From Amycolatopsis jiangsuensis (GTDB lineage: Bacteria > Actinomycetota > Actinomycetes > Mycobacteriales > Pseudonocardiaceae), in assembly GCF_014204865.1 (NCBI RefSeq), contig NZ_JACHMG010000001.1:3250501-3314500 (forward strand): a DNA stretch of 64,000 bases, in the 5' to 3' direction. The notes beneath the pieces are model-generated. The model was given only the letters and a program-made list of their open reading frames with translations, made no database searches and had not been told where the DNA came from. Position 1 is the first letter of the stretch, and each line of letters opens with the position of its first letter. Below are positions 55,723 to 63,639 of the stretch, piece by piece. Position numbers and translations under genes: made by a program.

Positions 55723-57093
55723 TCAGCGGAGCAGCTGCACCAGCGTGGGCAGCGCGGCGATCAGCGCCTCTCTCGAAGAACCCGCATACCCGAGCGCGAT
55801 GCCGTAGGTGGTCGGAGTACCGGCGAAGTGCCGGGAAAGGCCGTCGAGGCGGATGGAATGACCTTCGGCGGCGGCGATGCGGCGGGCCTCGTCCTCCGGG
55901 CTTTCCGCGGGGACGACGAGGTGCGCGCCGGCGTCGTCGCCGAGGACCGGGACCCCCGCGGTGGACAACGCAGCGGCCAGCAGCGAGCGGCGCTCAGCCA
56001 GTTCACGGCGAAGCCTGCGCAGGTGACGGCCCAGGTCGCCGGTTCGCGCCAGCTCCACGAGCACCCGCTGACCGGCCGGGGACGGGCGGGTACCGGTGAG
56101 ATCGCGGTAGTCCAGTACGGATTCGGCCACCCCCGCGGGCGCCACGAGCCAGCCGGCGCCGAGCGTGGGGGTGAGGATCTTGCTCGTGGTCCCGAGGTGC
56201 ACCACGACGTCCGGCGCGAGCGCGGCCAGCAGCGGCAGCGGGGCGACGTCGAAGCGCAGCTCGCCGTCGTAGTCGTCCTCGATCACCAGCATGCCCTCGG
56301 CCCGCGCGCGCTCCACGAGCTGCACCCGGCGGGCCGCGCTCATCCGGCTGCCCATCGGGTACTGGTGCGCGGGCGAGCAGTAGACCGCGCGCGCACCGGC
56401 CGGGATGGCGTCCGGACGAAGGCCTTCATCGTCGACCGGCACGCCCACGACGGTCAGGCCGGCCTGCCGGAACGCCTGCACCGCGCGTTGGTACCCCGGC
56501 TCTTCGAAGGCGACCACGGAACCGCGCCGCACCACTGCCGCGGCGAGTTCGACCACAGCCGCAGTGGTACCGCCTGTCGCGAGAACAGAGCCCGCTGCCA
56601 AGCCACGGTGGCGCAGCAGGTGCTCGTACACAGTCGCGCGGTACTCCGGCAGCCCGGCGCGGTGCGCGCGCGTCAACGGTTCCGGGTCGGCCGCCGCCCG
56701 CCACGCGCGGCGCCAGGCCGCACGGTCTATCCCGCCGGCCCACGGTGCCCCCGGAGTGAGGTCGAGCATCGGCACTGTCTCCGCCTCGGCGACCAGCGAG
56801 TCCGGCGGTACGACCGAAGCCGCGGCGCGCGTCGGCGGGGTGGTCACGTAGGTTCCCGAGCCGTGCCGTCCGGCAATCCAGCCCTCGGCGTGCAGTTGTT
56901 CGTATGCCGCCGACGTGACGGTGCGCGAGACGCCGAGCCGCTCGGCCAGCGCACGGGTCGACGGAAGCCGGTCACCGCCTCGGAGGTGACCGCCGGCGGC
57001 GGCTTCGCGTAACGCGTCGGCGAGCTGCACGGCGAGCGGGGTGTCGGCAGCCCGGTCCAGGCTGACCGGCAACGCGGTGTCCGCGTACGACAC
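55723..57093 (-). CDS. MocR/PdxR-type regulator (GntR HTH fused to aminotransferase)
   Basis: The 456-aa protein has an N-terminal GntR winged helix (LRGGDRLPSTRALAERLGVSRTVTSAAYEQLHAEGWI, HGSGTYV). Then comes a class-I aminotransferase-like domain with D-D-Y-D-G-E-L-R-F and the PLP lysine in LGTTSKILTPTLGAGW. Such regulators sense PLP or its adducts, and PdxR members control vitamin B6 synthesis. Start GTG 57093 has GGAGG 6 nt upstream. It is divergent from an FMN-binding oxidoreductase-like gene, with GAAGTGGAC repeats between them. No pdxST genes are in the window. Confidence 0.92.
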   Translation of the reverse strand: MSYADTALPVSLDRAADTPLAVQLADALREAAAGGHLRGGDRLPSTRALAERLGVSRTVTSAAYEQLHAEGWIAGRHGSGTYVTTPPTRAAASVVPPDSLVAEAETVPMLDLTPGAPWAGGIDRAAWRRAWRAAADPEPLTRAHRAGLPEYRATVYEHLLRHRGLAAGSVLATGGTTAAVVELAAAVVRRGSVVAFEEPGYQRAVQAFRQAGLTVVGVPVDDEGLRPDAIPAGARAVYCSPAHQYPMGSRMSAARRVQLVERARAEGMLVIEDDYDGELRFDVAPLPLLAALAPDVVVHLGTTSKILTPTLGAGWLVAPAGVAESVLDYRDLTGTRPSPAGQRVLVELARTGDLGRHLRRLRRELAERRSLLAAALSTAGVPVLGDDAGAHLVVPAESPEDEARRIAAAEGHSIRLDGLSRHFAGTPTTYGIALGYAGSSREALIAALPTLVQLLR

Positions 57094-57114
57094 GGCTGAC
57101 CTCCGTTCCAACCC

Positions 57115-57147
57115 GAAGTGGACTTCTCAAGTGTAGAAGAAGTGGAC
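57115..57147. promoter_or_regulatory. MocR direct-repeat operator (2 x GAAGTGGAC)
   Basis: GAAGTGGAC at 57115-57123 and 57139-57147, same orientation, 24 bp apart. The first also forms the palindrome GAAGT-GG-ACTTC. The core AAGTGGAC resembles the AAAGTGGWCTA box described for PdxR of Corynebacterium. It lies midway between the divergent starts. Confidence 0.65.
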
Positions 57148-57184
57148 ATTCAACAAGGCCACTCAAGGCTCGCAGACTGAACGT

Positions 57185-57853
57185 ATGACAAGCCTCTCGC
57201 CCACCACACGCACGACCCTCGGCCGCAAGCGCAACCGCGCTGCCTCCGACCGCGAGACGCTCTACGCCGTGCTCGACGAGGCCCTGATCTGCCACCTCGG
57301 CGTCGTCCACGACGGCACCCCGCTGGTGCTGCCGACCGGGTACGGCCGCGACGGCGACACGCTGTACCTGCATGGTTCCACGGGAGCGGCCAGTCTGCGC
57401 ACTGCGGCCGGTGAGCTCGACGTGTGCGTCACCGTCACGCTGGTCGACGGCATCGTCTACTGCCGTTCCCTGAACAACCACTCGATGAACTACCGCAGCG
57501 CGGTGATCTTCGGACGAGCCCGCGCGCTGACCGGCCGCGACGAGAAGATGCACGGCCTGCGCGTGCTGACCGATCACCTCGCGCCGGGTTCGTGGGAACA
57601 CTCGCGCGGCGTGAACGCGAAGGAGTTCGCCGCCGTCTCCGTGCTCGCGCTCGACCTCTCCGAAGCGTCGGTGAAGCTGCGCGCGGAAGGGCCCGACGAC
57701 GAGCCGGAGGACGTCGCCGCGGACGCCGCGTGGGCCGGCGTGCTGCCGATCCGCACGGTCTTCGGCGAACCGGAGCCGTCGGCGGACCTGCCGTCGACGT
57801 GGTCCGTGCCGGAGCACGTACGCACGCGCGTCAGCGAGGCAGCCGCACAGTGA
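57185..57853 (+). CDS. Pyridoxamine-5'-phosphate-oxidase-like FMN-binding protein
   Basis: The 222-aa protein has the split-barrel flavin fold: DEALICHLGVVHDGTPLVLPTGYGRDGDTLYLHGSTGAASLR, VCVTVTLVDGIVYCRS, NYRSAVIFGRAR. The C-terminal W-S-V-P-E-H-V is conserved in this Nim/PNPOx-like branch. It may reduce or oxidise a small molecule with FMN, or process a B6 vitamer, given the MocR partner; neither is shown. Its last 23 bp overlap the convergent histidine-kinase gene. Confidence 0.85.
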   Translation: MTSLSPTTRTTLGRKRNRAASDRETLYAVLDEALICHLGVVHDGTPLVLPTGYGRDGDTLYLHGSTGAASLRTAAGELDVCVTVTLVDGIVYCRSLNNHSMNYRSAVIFGRARALTGRDEKMHGLRVLTDHLAPGSWEHSRGVNAKEFAAVSVLALDLSEASVKLRAEGPDDEPEDVAADAAWAGVLPIRTVFGEPEPSADLPSTWSVPEHVRTRVSEAAAQ

Positions 57854-59276
57854 ACGTCGTACGGCCCGGCTGGCTTTCCACGCTGACCGCGCCGCCGTGT
57901 TCGACTACCAGTGAGTGCACCACGGACAACCCGAGCCCGGTCCCGCCCGCCGCACGCGTGCGCGAGTTGTCCACGCGGTAGAAGCGATCGAAAATCCGCT
58001 GCTGATCCTCGGGCGTGATCCCGGGGCCGGCATCGGTGACGCGTACGACCGCTTCGCCGCCTTCGATGGACAGGGACAGCTCAACGGGCGTGCCGTCCGG
58101 CGTGTGCACGGCTGCGTTCGCCAGGAGATTGTCCATGACCTGCCGTACGCGCATCGGATCTGCCTGGAGCACCACTGCGTCATCCGGTAGGCGCGTGGTG
58201 AGCGGATGGTGGGGACGTCCGGCGCGGAACGCGTCCGCGGCAGCCGTCGCGAGCTCGGTCACGTTCATCTGTTCCGGACGCACGGGGTGCTCCGCGTCGT
58301 GCGAATCGAGGCGCGCGAGCAACAGAAGGTCGTCGACGAGCACGCTCATCCGCGCTGTCTCCGCGCGGATCTTCGACAGGTGCGCTTCGCGTTCCGCAGG
58401 CTCGTTCGCGGCTGCGTACTGGAAAAGGTCGGCGTAGCCACGGATCGAGGTCAACGGCGTACGCAGCTCATGCGAAGCGTCCGCGACGAAGCGCCGTAGC
58501 CGTTCGTTCGCGACAGTGCGCGCGGCAAGTGAGGCTTCGATGTGACTGAGCATCAGGTTGAACGCCGTACGCAGTTCTTCGACCTCAGCGCCGCCACCGT
58601 CCCCCGAAGCACGCACTGGCAGGTTCGCCGTGGCGGTGAGGTCGTGCGAAGCGATGTCGTGCGCCGTACCTGCCATGTCAGCCAGCGGCCGCAGTCCTCG
58701 GCGCAACACGAGCCGCCCCGCCATGACGAGGATCGTGAGCGCGATGAGGAACGCGACCACTTCGACGAACACCAACTGCCGCACGGTGTTGTCGAGGTCA
58801 GCCTGCGGTGCGGCGCTCAGCAGCACAGTGCCCGTGCCGCCTTCGTCGGTATCCACCGGACAGGCGCGCACGCGGTAGTCGCCTTCGCCTTTCAAGTACA
58901 CCGTGCGGTAGATGTCGCCCTTCGCCGCTTCTTCGGCGACCTTGACCAACGGCTGCGGATCGGAAGGCAGCGCGCCACCTGGCTGCATGACAGCCGATCC
59001 GTTGCTGACCGCGAAGACCGCGGAGTACCAGGAGTAGACGGTCTCCGGATTGTCCGTCGAGGTACGCAGATGCGGCACCTGTGAGACCTGGCTGGTCTTC
59101 AGCTGGTCGTCCAGGCGCCGGCTGAGGTAGTCCTGCATGAGCCCGACCGTGAGCGTGCCGACGATCGCGAACACCACGAGCGCCACCGCACCCAGCCCGA
59201 ACGCCAGCCGGGTGCCCAGCCGCGAAGCGCGCCAAGCCGCGTACCAGCGTCGCGCCCAACGCCCGGCGCGGCTCAC
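57831..59276 (-). CDS. Sensor histidine kinase
   Basis: The 481-aa kinase has membrane helices at about 22-47 and 166-187 enclosing a roughly 115-residue extracytoplasmic sensor. A HAMP follows (about 188-245), then the H box VADASHELRTPLTSIRGYADL with H269. The ATPase domain has DNLLANAAVHTPDG, VTDAGPGITPEDQQRIFDRFYR and GGTGLGLSVVHSL. Its start overlaps the response-regulator stop (ATGA, 59273-59276). The signal is unknown; the decayed redox cassette just upstream of the pair is a possible former target. Confidence 0.95.
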   Translation of the reverse strand: MSRAGRWARRWYAAWRASRLGTRLAFGLGAVALVVFAIVGTLTVGLMQDYLSRRLDDQLKTSQVSQVPHLRTSTDNPETVYSWYSAVFAVSNGSAVMQPGGALPSDPQPLVKVAEEAAKGDIYRTVYLKGEGDYRVRACPVDTDEGGTGTVLLSAAPQADLDNTVRQLVFVEVVAFLIALTILVMAGRLVLRRGLRPLADMAGTAHDIASHDLTATANLPVRASGDGGGAEVEELRTAFNLMLSHIEASLAARTVANERLRRFVADASHELRTPLTSIRGYADLFQYAAANEPAEREAHLSKIRAETARMSVLVDDLLLLARLDSHDAEHPVRPEQMNVTELATAAADAFRAGRPHHPLTTRLPDDAVVLQADPMRVRQVMDNLLANAAVHTPDGTPVELSLSIEGGEAVVRVTDAGPGITPEDQQRIFDRFYRVDNSRTRAAGGTGLGLSVVHSLVVEHGGAVSVESQPGRTTFTVRLPR

Positions 59277-59980
59277 CGGCCGGCCCGTCGCACGACGTAT
59301 CCGACGCCGCGCACGGTGTGGATCAGCGGTTCCGCACCGGCGTCCAGTTTGCGGCGCAGATGCGAGATGACGAGCTCGACGACATTGGACCGGCCACCGA
59401 AGTCGTACTCCCAGACGTGGTCGAGGATCTGCGCCTTGGTGAGCACGGACGGCGAACGCCGCATCAGGTAGCGCAGAAGCTCGTACTCGGTCGGCGTCAG
59501 CTCGGCGGGCCGGCCGTCGCGACGAACCTCGCGGGTGTCCTCGTCGAGAGTGAGATCACCGACCTGCAGGACAGCGGTACGCGCGGGTTGCGGCTCGGCA
59601 CCGGACGTACGGCGCAGCACCGCGCGCAGCCGCGCCATCAGCTCCTCGACGGAGAACGGCTTCACGAGATAGTCGTCGCCACCGCGGGTGAGGCCGGCCA
59701 CGCGGTCGGCTGTGGCGTCCTTCGCGGTCAGGAACACCACCGGGACCGCGCCGCTGCTCTCTCGCAGCCTGTCGAGCACGGTGAAGCCGTCGAAGTCGGG
59801 CAGCATCAGGTCCAGCACCACGATGTCGGGCCGGAACTCGGTGACGCGGGCGAGCGCGTCGGCTCCCGAGCCTGCGGTCACGGCCTGCCAGCCCTCGTAC
59901 CGGGCGACCGTCGCGACCAGGTCGGCGATGTGCGGCTCGTCGTCGACGACGAGCAACCGCACCGCGTTCGGGTTCTGCAC
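59273..59980 (-). CDS. OmpR-family response regulator
   Basis: The 235-aa protein has a receiver domain (LLVVDDEPHIADL; phospho-acceptor D57 in VVLDLMLPDFDG; T/K in VVFLTAKDA and DDYLVKPFS). A winged-helix effector follows (LTPTEYELLRYLMRRSPSVLTKAQILDHVW, GRSNVVELVISHLRRKLDAG, HTVRGVGYVVR). I start at GTG 59980, with GGAGG 8 nt upstream. A longer frame to 60112 has no support. It is coupled to the downstream kinase. Confidence 0.95.
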   Translation of the reverse strand: MQNPNAVRLLVVDDEPHIADLVATVARYEGWQAVTAGSGADALARVTEFRPDIVVLDLMLPDFDGFTVLDRLRESSGAVPVVFLTAKDATADRVAGLTRGGDDYLVKPFSVEELMARLRAVLRRTSGAEPQPARTAVLQVGDLTLDEDTREVRRDGRPAELTPTEYELLRYLMRRSPSVLTKAQILDHVWEYDFGGRSNVVELVISHLRRKLDAGAEPLIHTVRGVGYVVRRAGR

Positions 59981-60113
59981 CCCACCATCCTCCGTGACGC
60001 GCGCGCGGGCGCGCGACCCGAGCCCGCGGCCGACAGTCATTCGACAGGTTCCGCCCAGATCGGCCACAGGTTGCCGGACGAGGCTGAAATCCGTGAATCC
60101 GAACGTGACCATC

Positions 60114-60385
60114 CCGCGTTGTCACCGTCGTCCCCGAATCACCGGACACGGTGTCGGTCTACCTTGCTGGTCGCGCCTTGGAATGGCTTCCGGCGAGGGC
60201 TGGACAGTTCTTCCTGTGGCGCTTCCTGACCAGAGACACGCCGATCCGCCCGCTGGTGGAAGACATTCGCGGGCACGTCGTGGTTACCTACCGTGCGCGT
60301 AGCCGTGACGACGCTGTGCTGCTGCCCGAACTGCTGGACCTCGCGAAAGCGCGCGGGCACTCGTGCACATACTCGAAGGCTCCTG
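60114..60385 (+). pseudogene. Relic of a ferric-reductase-like flavin/NAD oxidoreductase
   Basis: The plus-strand frame reads VVPESPDTVSVYLAGRALEWLPARAGQFFLWRFLTRD, which is the start of an FAD-binding ferredoxin-reductase domain. It then jumps without a frame break to TPIRPLVEDIRGHVVVTYRA...DDAVLLPELLDLAKARGH, the beginning of the NAD domain, normally about 90-100 residues later. The membrane part that should precede and the rest of the NAD domain are missing, and the frame runs into apbE. I read this as an internally deleted, truncated remnant. There is no start codon with a ribosome site. Confidence 0.7.
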
Positions 60386-61109
60386 ATGCCCCGGCACGTG
60401 GAGTACGTGATGGGCCTGCCTGCGGGACGAAGCAGACTTCGGCCCGGCCGTCGCGGACGCGTTCGCCTGGCTGCACGAGGTGGACGCACGGTTCAGCCCG
60501 TACCGGGCAGACAGCGAAGTGAGCCGCTACGGACGGGGACAGCTGGCCGCGAAGAACCTGAGCGAGGACCTCGACGAGGTGTTGTCACTGTGTGCCTACT
60601 ACGAGGACATCTCCGGTGGCGCCTTCACCGCACAGCCACCGGGACACGCCTTGGATCCGTGCGCTGTGGTCAAAGGCTGGGCAGTGCAGCGCGCGGCCGA
60701 CCGACTGCACGCGGCTGGCGCACGGACGTTCTACCTCAACGCGGGCGGTGACGTCGTCACATCCGGAGAGCCCGAGCCTGGACGGCCGTGGCGCGTCGGC
60801 ATCCGTCATCCCGAGCAGCCGCAAGCGGTCTGCGCCGCGCTGGTTTCCCGAGACAGCGCCGTCGCCACGTCCGCGGCGTACGAACGCGGCGCGCACATCC
60901 TCGACGGCCGTACCGGTCAGCCCGCTGTCGGTCTCCTGCTCGTGACTGTGGTCGCCGACGACCTCACGCACGCCGACGCCTTGGCCACGGCGACTTTCGC
61001 GCTGGGTGCCGACGGCATCACCTGGGCCGCCGGCCAGCCCGGCATCGAAGTGCTGATCATCGACGAGAACCGGCGCGTGCACCGCTCCCCCGGGCTACGG
61101 CAAGGCTGA
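60386..61109 (+). pseudogene. apbE: FAD:protein FMN transferase gene with an N-terminal frameshift
   Basis: ATG 60386 begins MPRHVEYVMGLP, the normal start of ApbE (flavin transfer to exported proteins). The following ~6 residues are lost and the frame changes near 60412-60424. The second frame gives RDEADFGPAVADAFAWLHEVDARFSPYRADSEVSRY and continues intact to 61109, including CAVVKGWAVQRAADRL, YLNAGGDVVTSG and the Mg/FAD region VATSAAYERGAHILD...DDLTHADALATATFALG. A GTG at 60480 could in theory start a shortened protein without the MGL segment, but no ribosome site precedes it. It is probably inactive; a sequencing error is possible but would have to span several residues. Confidence 0.72.
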
Positions 61110-61179
61110 AAAACCGCTTCGTCCAGTCGGGGAGAACAGGCATACTCCGGGAGAAACCGGACCGGACGCAGGGAGCTCG

Positions 61180-61623
61180 ATGACCGCCGTTGTGGACAAG
61201 ATCACCGTCGACTGCGCAGACCCCTGGCAGCTCGCGCAGTTCTGGGCCGCCGTCACCGGACACCCGGTGACCGACGAGGACGAGCCCGGTGACGACGAAG
61301 TCGGCATCGTCCTGGAGTCCGGCATCATGCTGTTGTTCGTCGCCGTTCCGGAACCCAAGGCCGGCAAGAACCGCCTGCACGTCTGCCTGCGGCCGGACAT
61401 CCCGCGGGACGAGGAAGTGCAGCGGCTGCTCACCCTCGGCGCGACCTTGTACGACGACCACCGCAGCCCCGACGGCCCCGGCTGGGCGGTCCTGCGCGAC
61501 CCGGAAGGCAACGAGTTCTGCGTCGAACGCAGTGCCGCGGAGAAGAAGGCCACCGAGAACAAGACCGCTGAGAAAAGTGCCTCCGAAGAGAAGGCCACGG
61601 AAAAGAGCGCCGCGGAGGCATGA
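61180..61623 (+). CDS. VOC-superfamily (glyoxalase-like) protein with a charged tail
   Basis: The 147-aa protein has one glyoxalase/bleomycin-resistance fold (about 1-118): VVDKITVDCADPWQLAQFWAAVTGHPV, NRLHVCLRPDIPRDEEVQRLLTLGA, WAVLRDPEGNEFCVE. An unusual 30-residue tail of A, E, K, S and T follows (starting SAAEKKATENKTAEKS), with no counterpart I know in the family. The start ATG has GGGAGC upstream. The stop overlaps the start of the methyltransferase gene (ATGA). Confidence 0.85.
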   Translation: MTAVVDKITVDCADPWQLAQFWAAVTGHPVTDEDEPGDDEVGIVLESGIMLLFVAVPEPKAGKNRLHVCLRPDIPRDEEVQRLLTLGATLYDDHRSPDGPGWAVLRDPEGNEFCVERSAAEKKATENKTAEKSASEEKATEKSAAEA

Positions 61624-62441
61624 CCGACTCGTTCGCGCTCAACCGCGCCAGCTGGGACGAACGCGCGCCGGTGCACGCGCGGTCGAAGGACTACGCCTTC
61701 GACCGGTTCCGCGAGGACCCCGCGCACCTGAGCGACGTCGTGCGGTTCGACCTGCCGCGGCTCGGTTCCGTCGCCGGACTGCGCGGCGTGCACCTGCAGT
61801 GCCACATCGGCACCGACACGCTCTCGCTGTCCCGGCTCGGCGCCCGGATGTCCGGCCTTGACTTCTCCCCGGTGTCCCTCGACCAGGCCCGCTCGCTCGC
61901 CGAAAGCACCGGCGCCGGCATCGACTACCACGAGGCGAACGTCTACGACGCGGTCGAGGTGTTCGGCGAACAGCGGTTCGACCTCGTGTACACCGGCGTC
62001 GGCGCGTTGTGCTGGTTGCCGCGAATCGGCGAATGGGCGTCAGTGGTCACCCGGCTGCTGCGGCCCGGCGGCCGGCTGTTCCTGCGCGAGGGCCACCCGA
62101 TGCTGTGGGGGCTCGACGACGAAGCCGAACGCGCGTGGCCGAAATACGACTACTTCGAACACGCCGAACCGCTGGTGTTCAGCGACGACACCACGTACGT
62201 GGAGACCGACGAACGCCTGCGCGACACCACCACGCACAGCTGGAACCACGGCCTCGGCGAGATCGTCACCGCGCTGCTGGAGCGGGGCATGACGCTGACC
62301 GGGCTGACCGAGCACGATTCGGTGCCGTGGAACGCGCTGCCGCACGAGATGGAACCGGCCGGGCACGGCGAATGGCGGCTGCGCGACAACCCGCGCCGGC
62401 TCGCGGCGAGCTACACCCTGCAGGCGGTGCTGGCCTCCTAG
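61620..62441 (+). CDS. SAM-dependent methyltransferase, class I
   Basis: The 273-aa protein has a Rossmann-type SAM site that is slightly atypical at motif I (VHLQCHIGTDTLSLSRLGARMSGLDFSPVSLDQARSLA), then FDLVYTGVGALCWLPRIGEWASVVTRLLRPGGRLFLREGHP. The substrate is unknown; the W-rich C-terminal half resembles methyltransferases annotated near housekeeping genes in many actinobacteria. It is translationally coupled to the VOC gene. Confidence 0.88.
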   Translation: MTDSFALNRASWDERAPVHARSKDYAFDRFREDPAHLSDVVRFDLPRLGSVAGLRGVHLQCHIGTDTLSLSRLGARMSGLDFSPVSLDQARSLAESTGAGIDYHEANVYDAVEVFGEQRFDLVYTGVGALCWLPRIGEWASVVTRLLRPGGRLFLREGHPMLWGLDDEAERAWPKYDYFEHAEPLVFSDDTTYVETDERLRDTTTHSWNHGLGEIVTALLERGMTLTGLTEHDSVPWNALPHEMEPAGHGEWRLRDNPRRLAASYTLQAVLAS

Positions 62442-62451
62442 AGTGCGCGGC

Positions 62452-63444
62452 ATGACTCGTGCCCGCGTCGCCGTCGCCGCACTGGGCGGCACCATCTCCA
62501 TGGCCCCAGGACGTTCCCCGGATGACGGCGTGGTGCCTAGGCTCAGTGCCGAGGACCTGCTCGGCGGACTCGGTGCCGACCTGCCGATGGACGTCACGGC
62601 GGGCACGCTCGCCGGGCTGTCCAGTGCGTCCATGAGCTACGCGAAGCTGGCGCAGACCCGGCAGTGGGGCATCGAGCAGATCGAGGCCGGCGCCGCCGGG
62701 CTGGTGGTGGTGCAGGGCACCGACACCCTCGAGGAGACGGCGTACTTCTTCGAGCTGACCTGGCCGTTCGACGAACCGGTGGTGGTCACCGGCGCGATGC
62801 GGAACCCGAGCCTGCCCAGCCCGGACGGACCGGCCAACCTGCTCACGGCGCTCACCGTCGCGGCCGATCCCCGCAGCCGCGGCCGCGGCGCGCTGGTCGC
62901 GTTCGACGACGACGTACACGCGGCACGCTGGGTGCGAAAGGCGCATTCCAGTCACCTGGAAGCGTTTTCCTCCGTCCCCGCCGGGCCGCTCGGCATGGTC
63001 GCCGAAGGCGCCGTGCACTACTTCCACCCTTCGGCGCCGCGTCCGCCCGCGTTGCCGGCCGGTGAGGTCGACGGGCTGGTTCCGCTGCTGGAATCCGGAC
63101 TCGCCGATTCCGGCGAGCTGCTTTCCCTGGTGCTGGCCGCAGGGGCGCGTGGCGTGGTGCTGGCAGGCGCCGGCGTGGGCCACGTCTCGAGCGGGACCGC
63201 GGACGTCGTCCAGGCCGCGCAGGTGCCGATCGTGGTCGCCACGCGCACCGGTGCCGGCCCGACTTTCCGCGGCACGTACGGGTTTCACGGTTCCGAATCG
63301 AGTCTGATCCGGATGGGGGCGACCATGGCGGGCTGGCTGTGCCCGCGGAAATCCCGGGTACTGCTGCAGCTTCTGCTCGCCGCCGGAACGTCCCGCGCCG
63401 AAATCGAGCACCAGTTCCGCCTCCGCGGCGACCTCGACCGCTGA
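62452..63444 (+). CDS. L-asparaginase family protein
   Basis: The 330-aa amidohydrolase has the two threonine motifs of type I/II asparaginases: VAALGGTISMAPG (first Thr) and VVVQGTDTLEETAYFFEL (second Thr with Asp). VVTGAMRNPSLPSPDGPANLLTAL and the lysine region DDDVHAARWVRKAHSS follow. No signal peptide is seen, so it is cytoplasmic. I use ATG 62452; a GTG 9 bp upstream is possible. It follows the methyltransferase by 10 bp. Confidence 0.92.
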   Translation: MTRARVAVAALGGTISMAPGRSPDDGVVPRLSAEDLLGGLGADLPMDVTAGTLAGLSSASMSYAKLAQTRQWGIEQIEAGAAGLVVVQGTDTLEETAYFFELTWPFDEPVVVTGAMRNPSLPSPDGPANLLTALTVAADPRSRGRGALVAFDDDVHAARWVRKAHSSHLEAFSSVPAGPLGMVAEGAVHYFHPSAPRPPALPAGEVDGLVPLLESGLADSGELLSLVLAAGARGVVLAGAGVGHVSSGTADVVQAAQVPIVVATRTGAGPTFRGTYGFHGSESSLIRMGATMAGWLCPRKSRVLLQLLLAAGTSRAEIEHQFRLRGDLDR

Positions 63445-63639
63445 GCGTCCACGCCGGATAATCCGTCCGGACGAGGAGCCGGAGCAGCAGCCGTACGACC
63501 GGCAAGCAGTCCTGACGCGCTGCCCGAAGAAGCCCCGCCGGGCCGACCAACGGGCACCTCGGGACGCTGCCGATGCGGGACACTGGACACGGCTGCTACC
63601 ACCGGTAGGGAAACGGCCTGCCACAGAGAGGAACGCGTC

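Noticed and set aside
55723..57093. Aminotransferase enzyme
   Set aside because: The N-terminal GntR winged helix and divergent operator show a MocR regulator, although the aminotransferase fold and its lysine are present.
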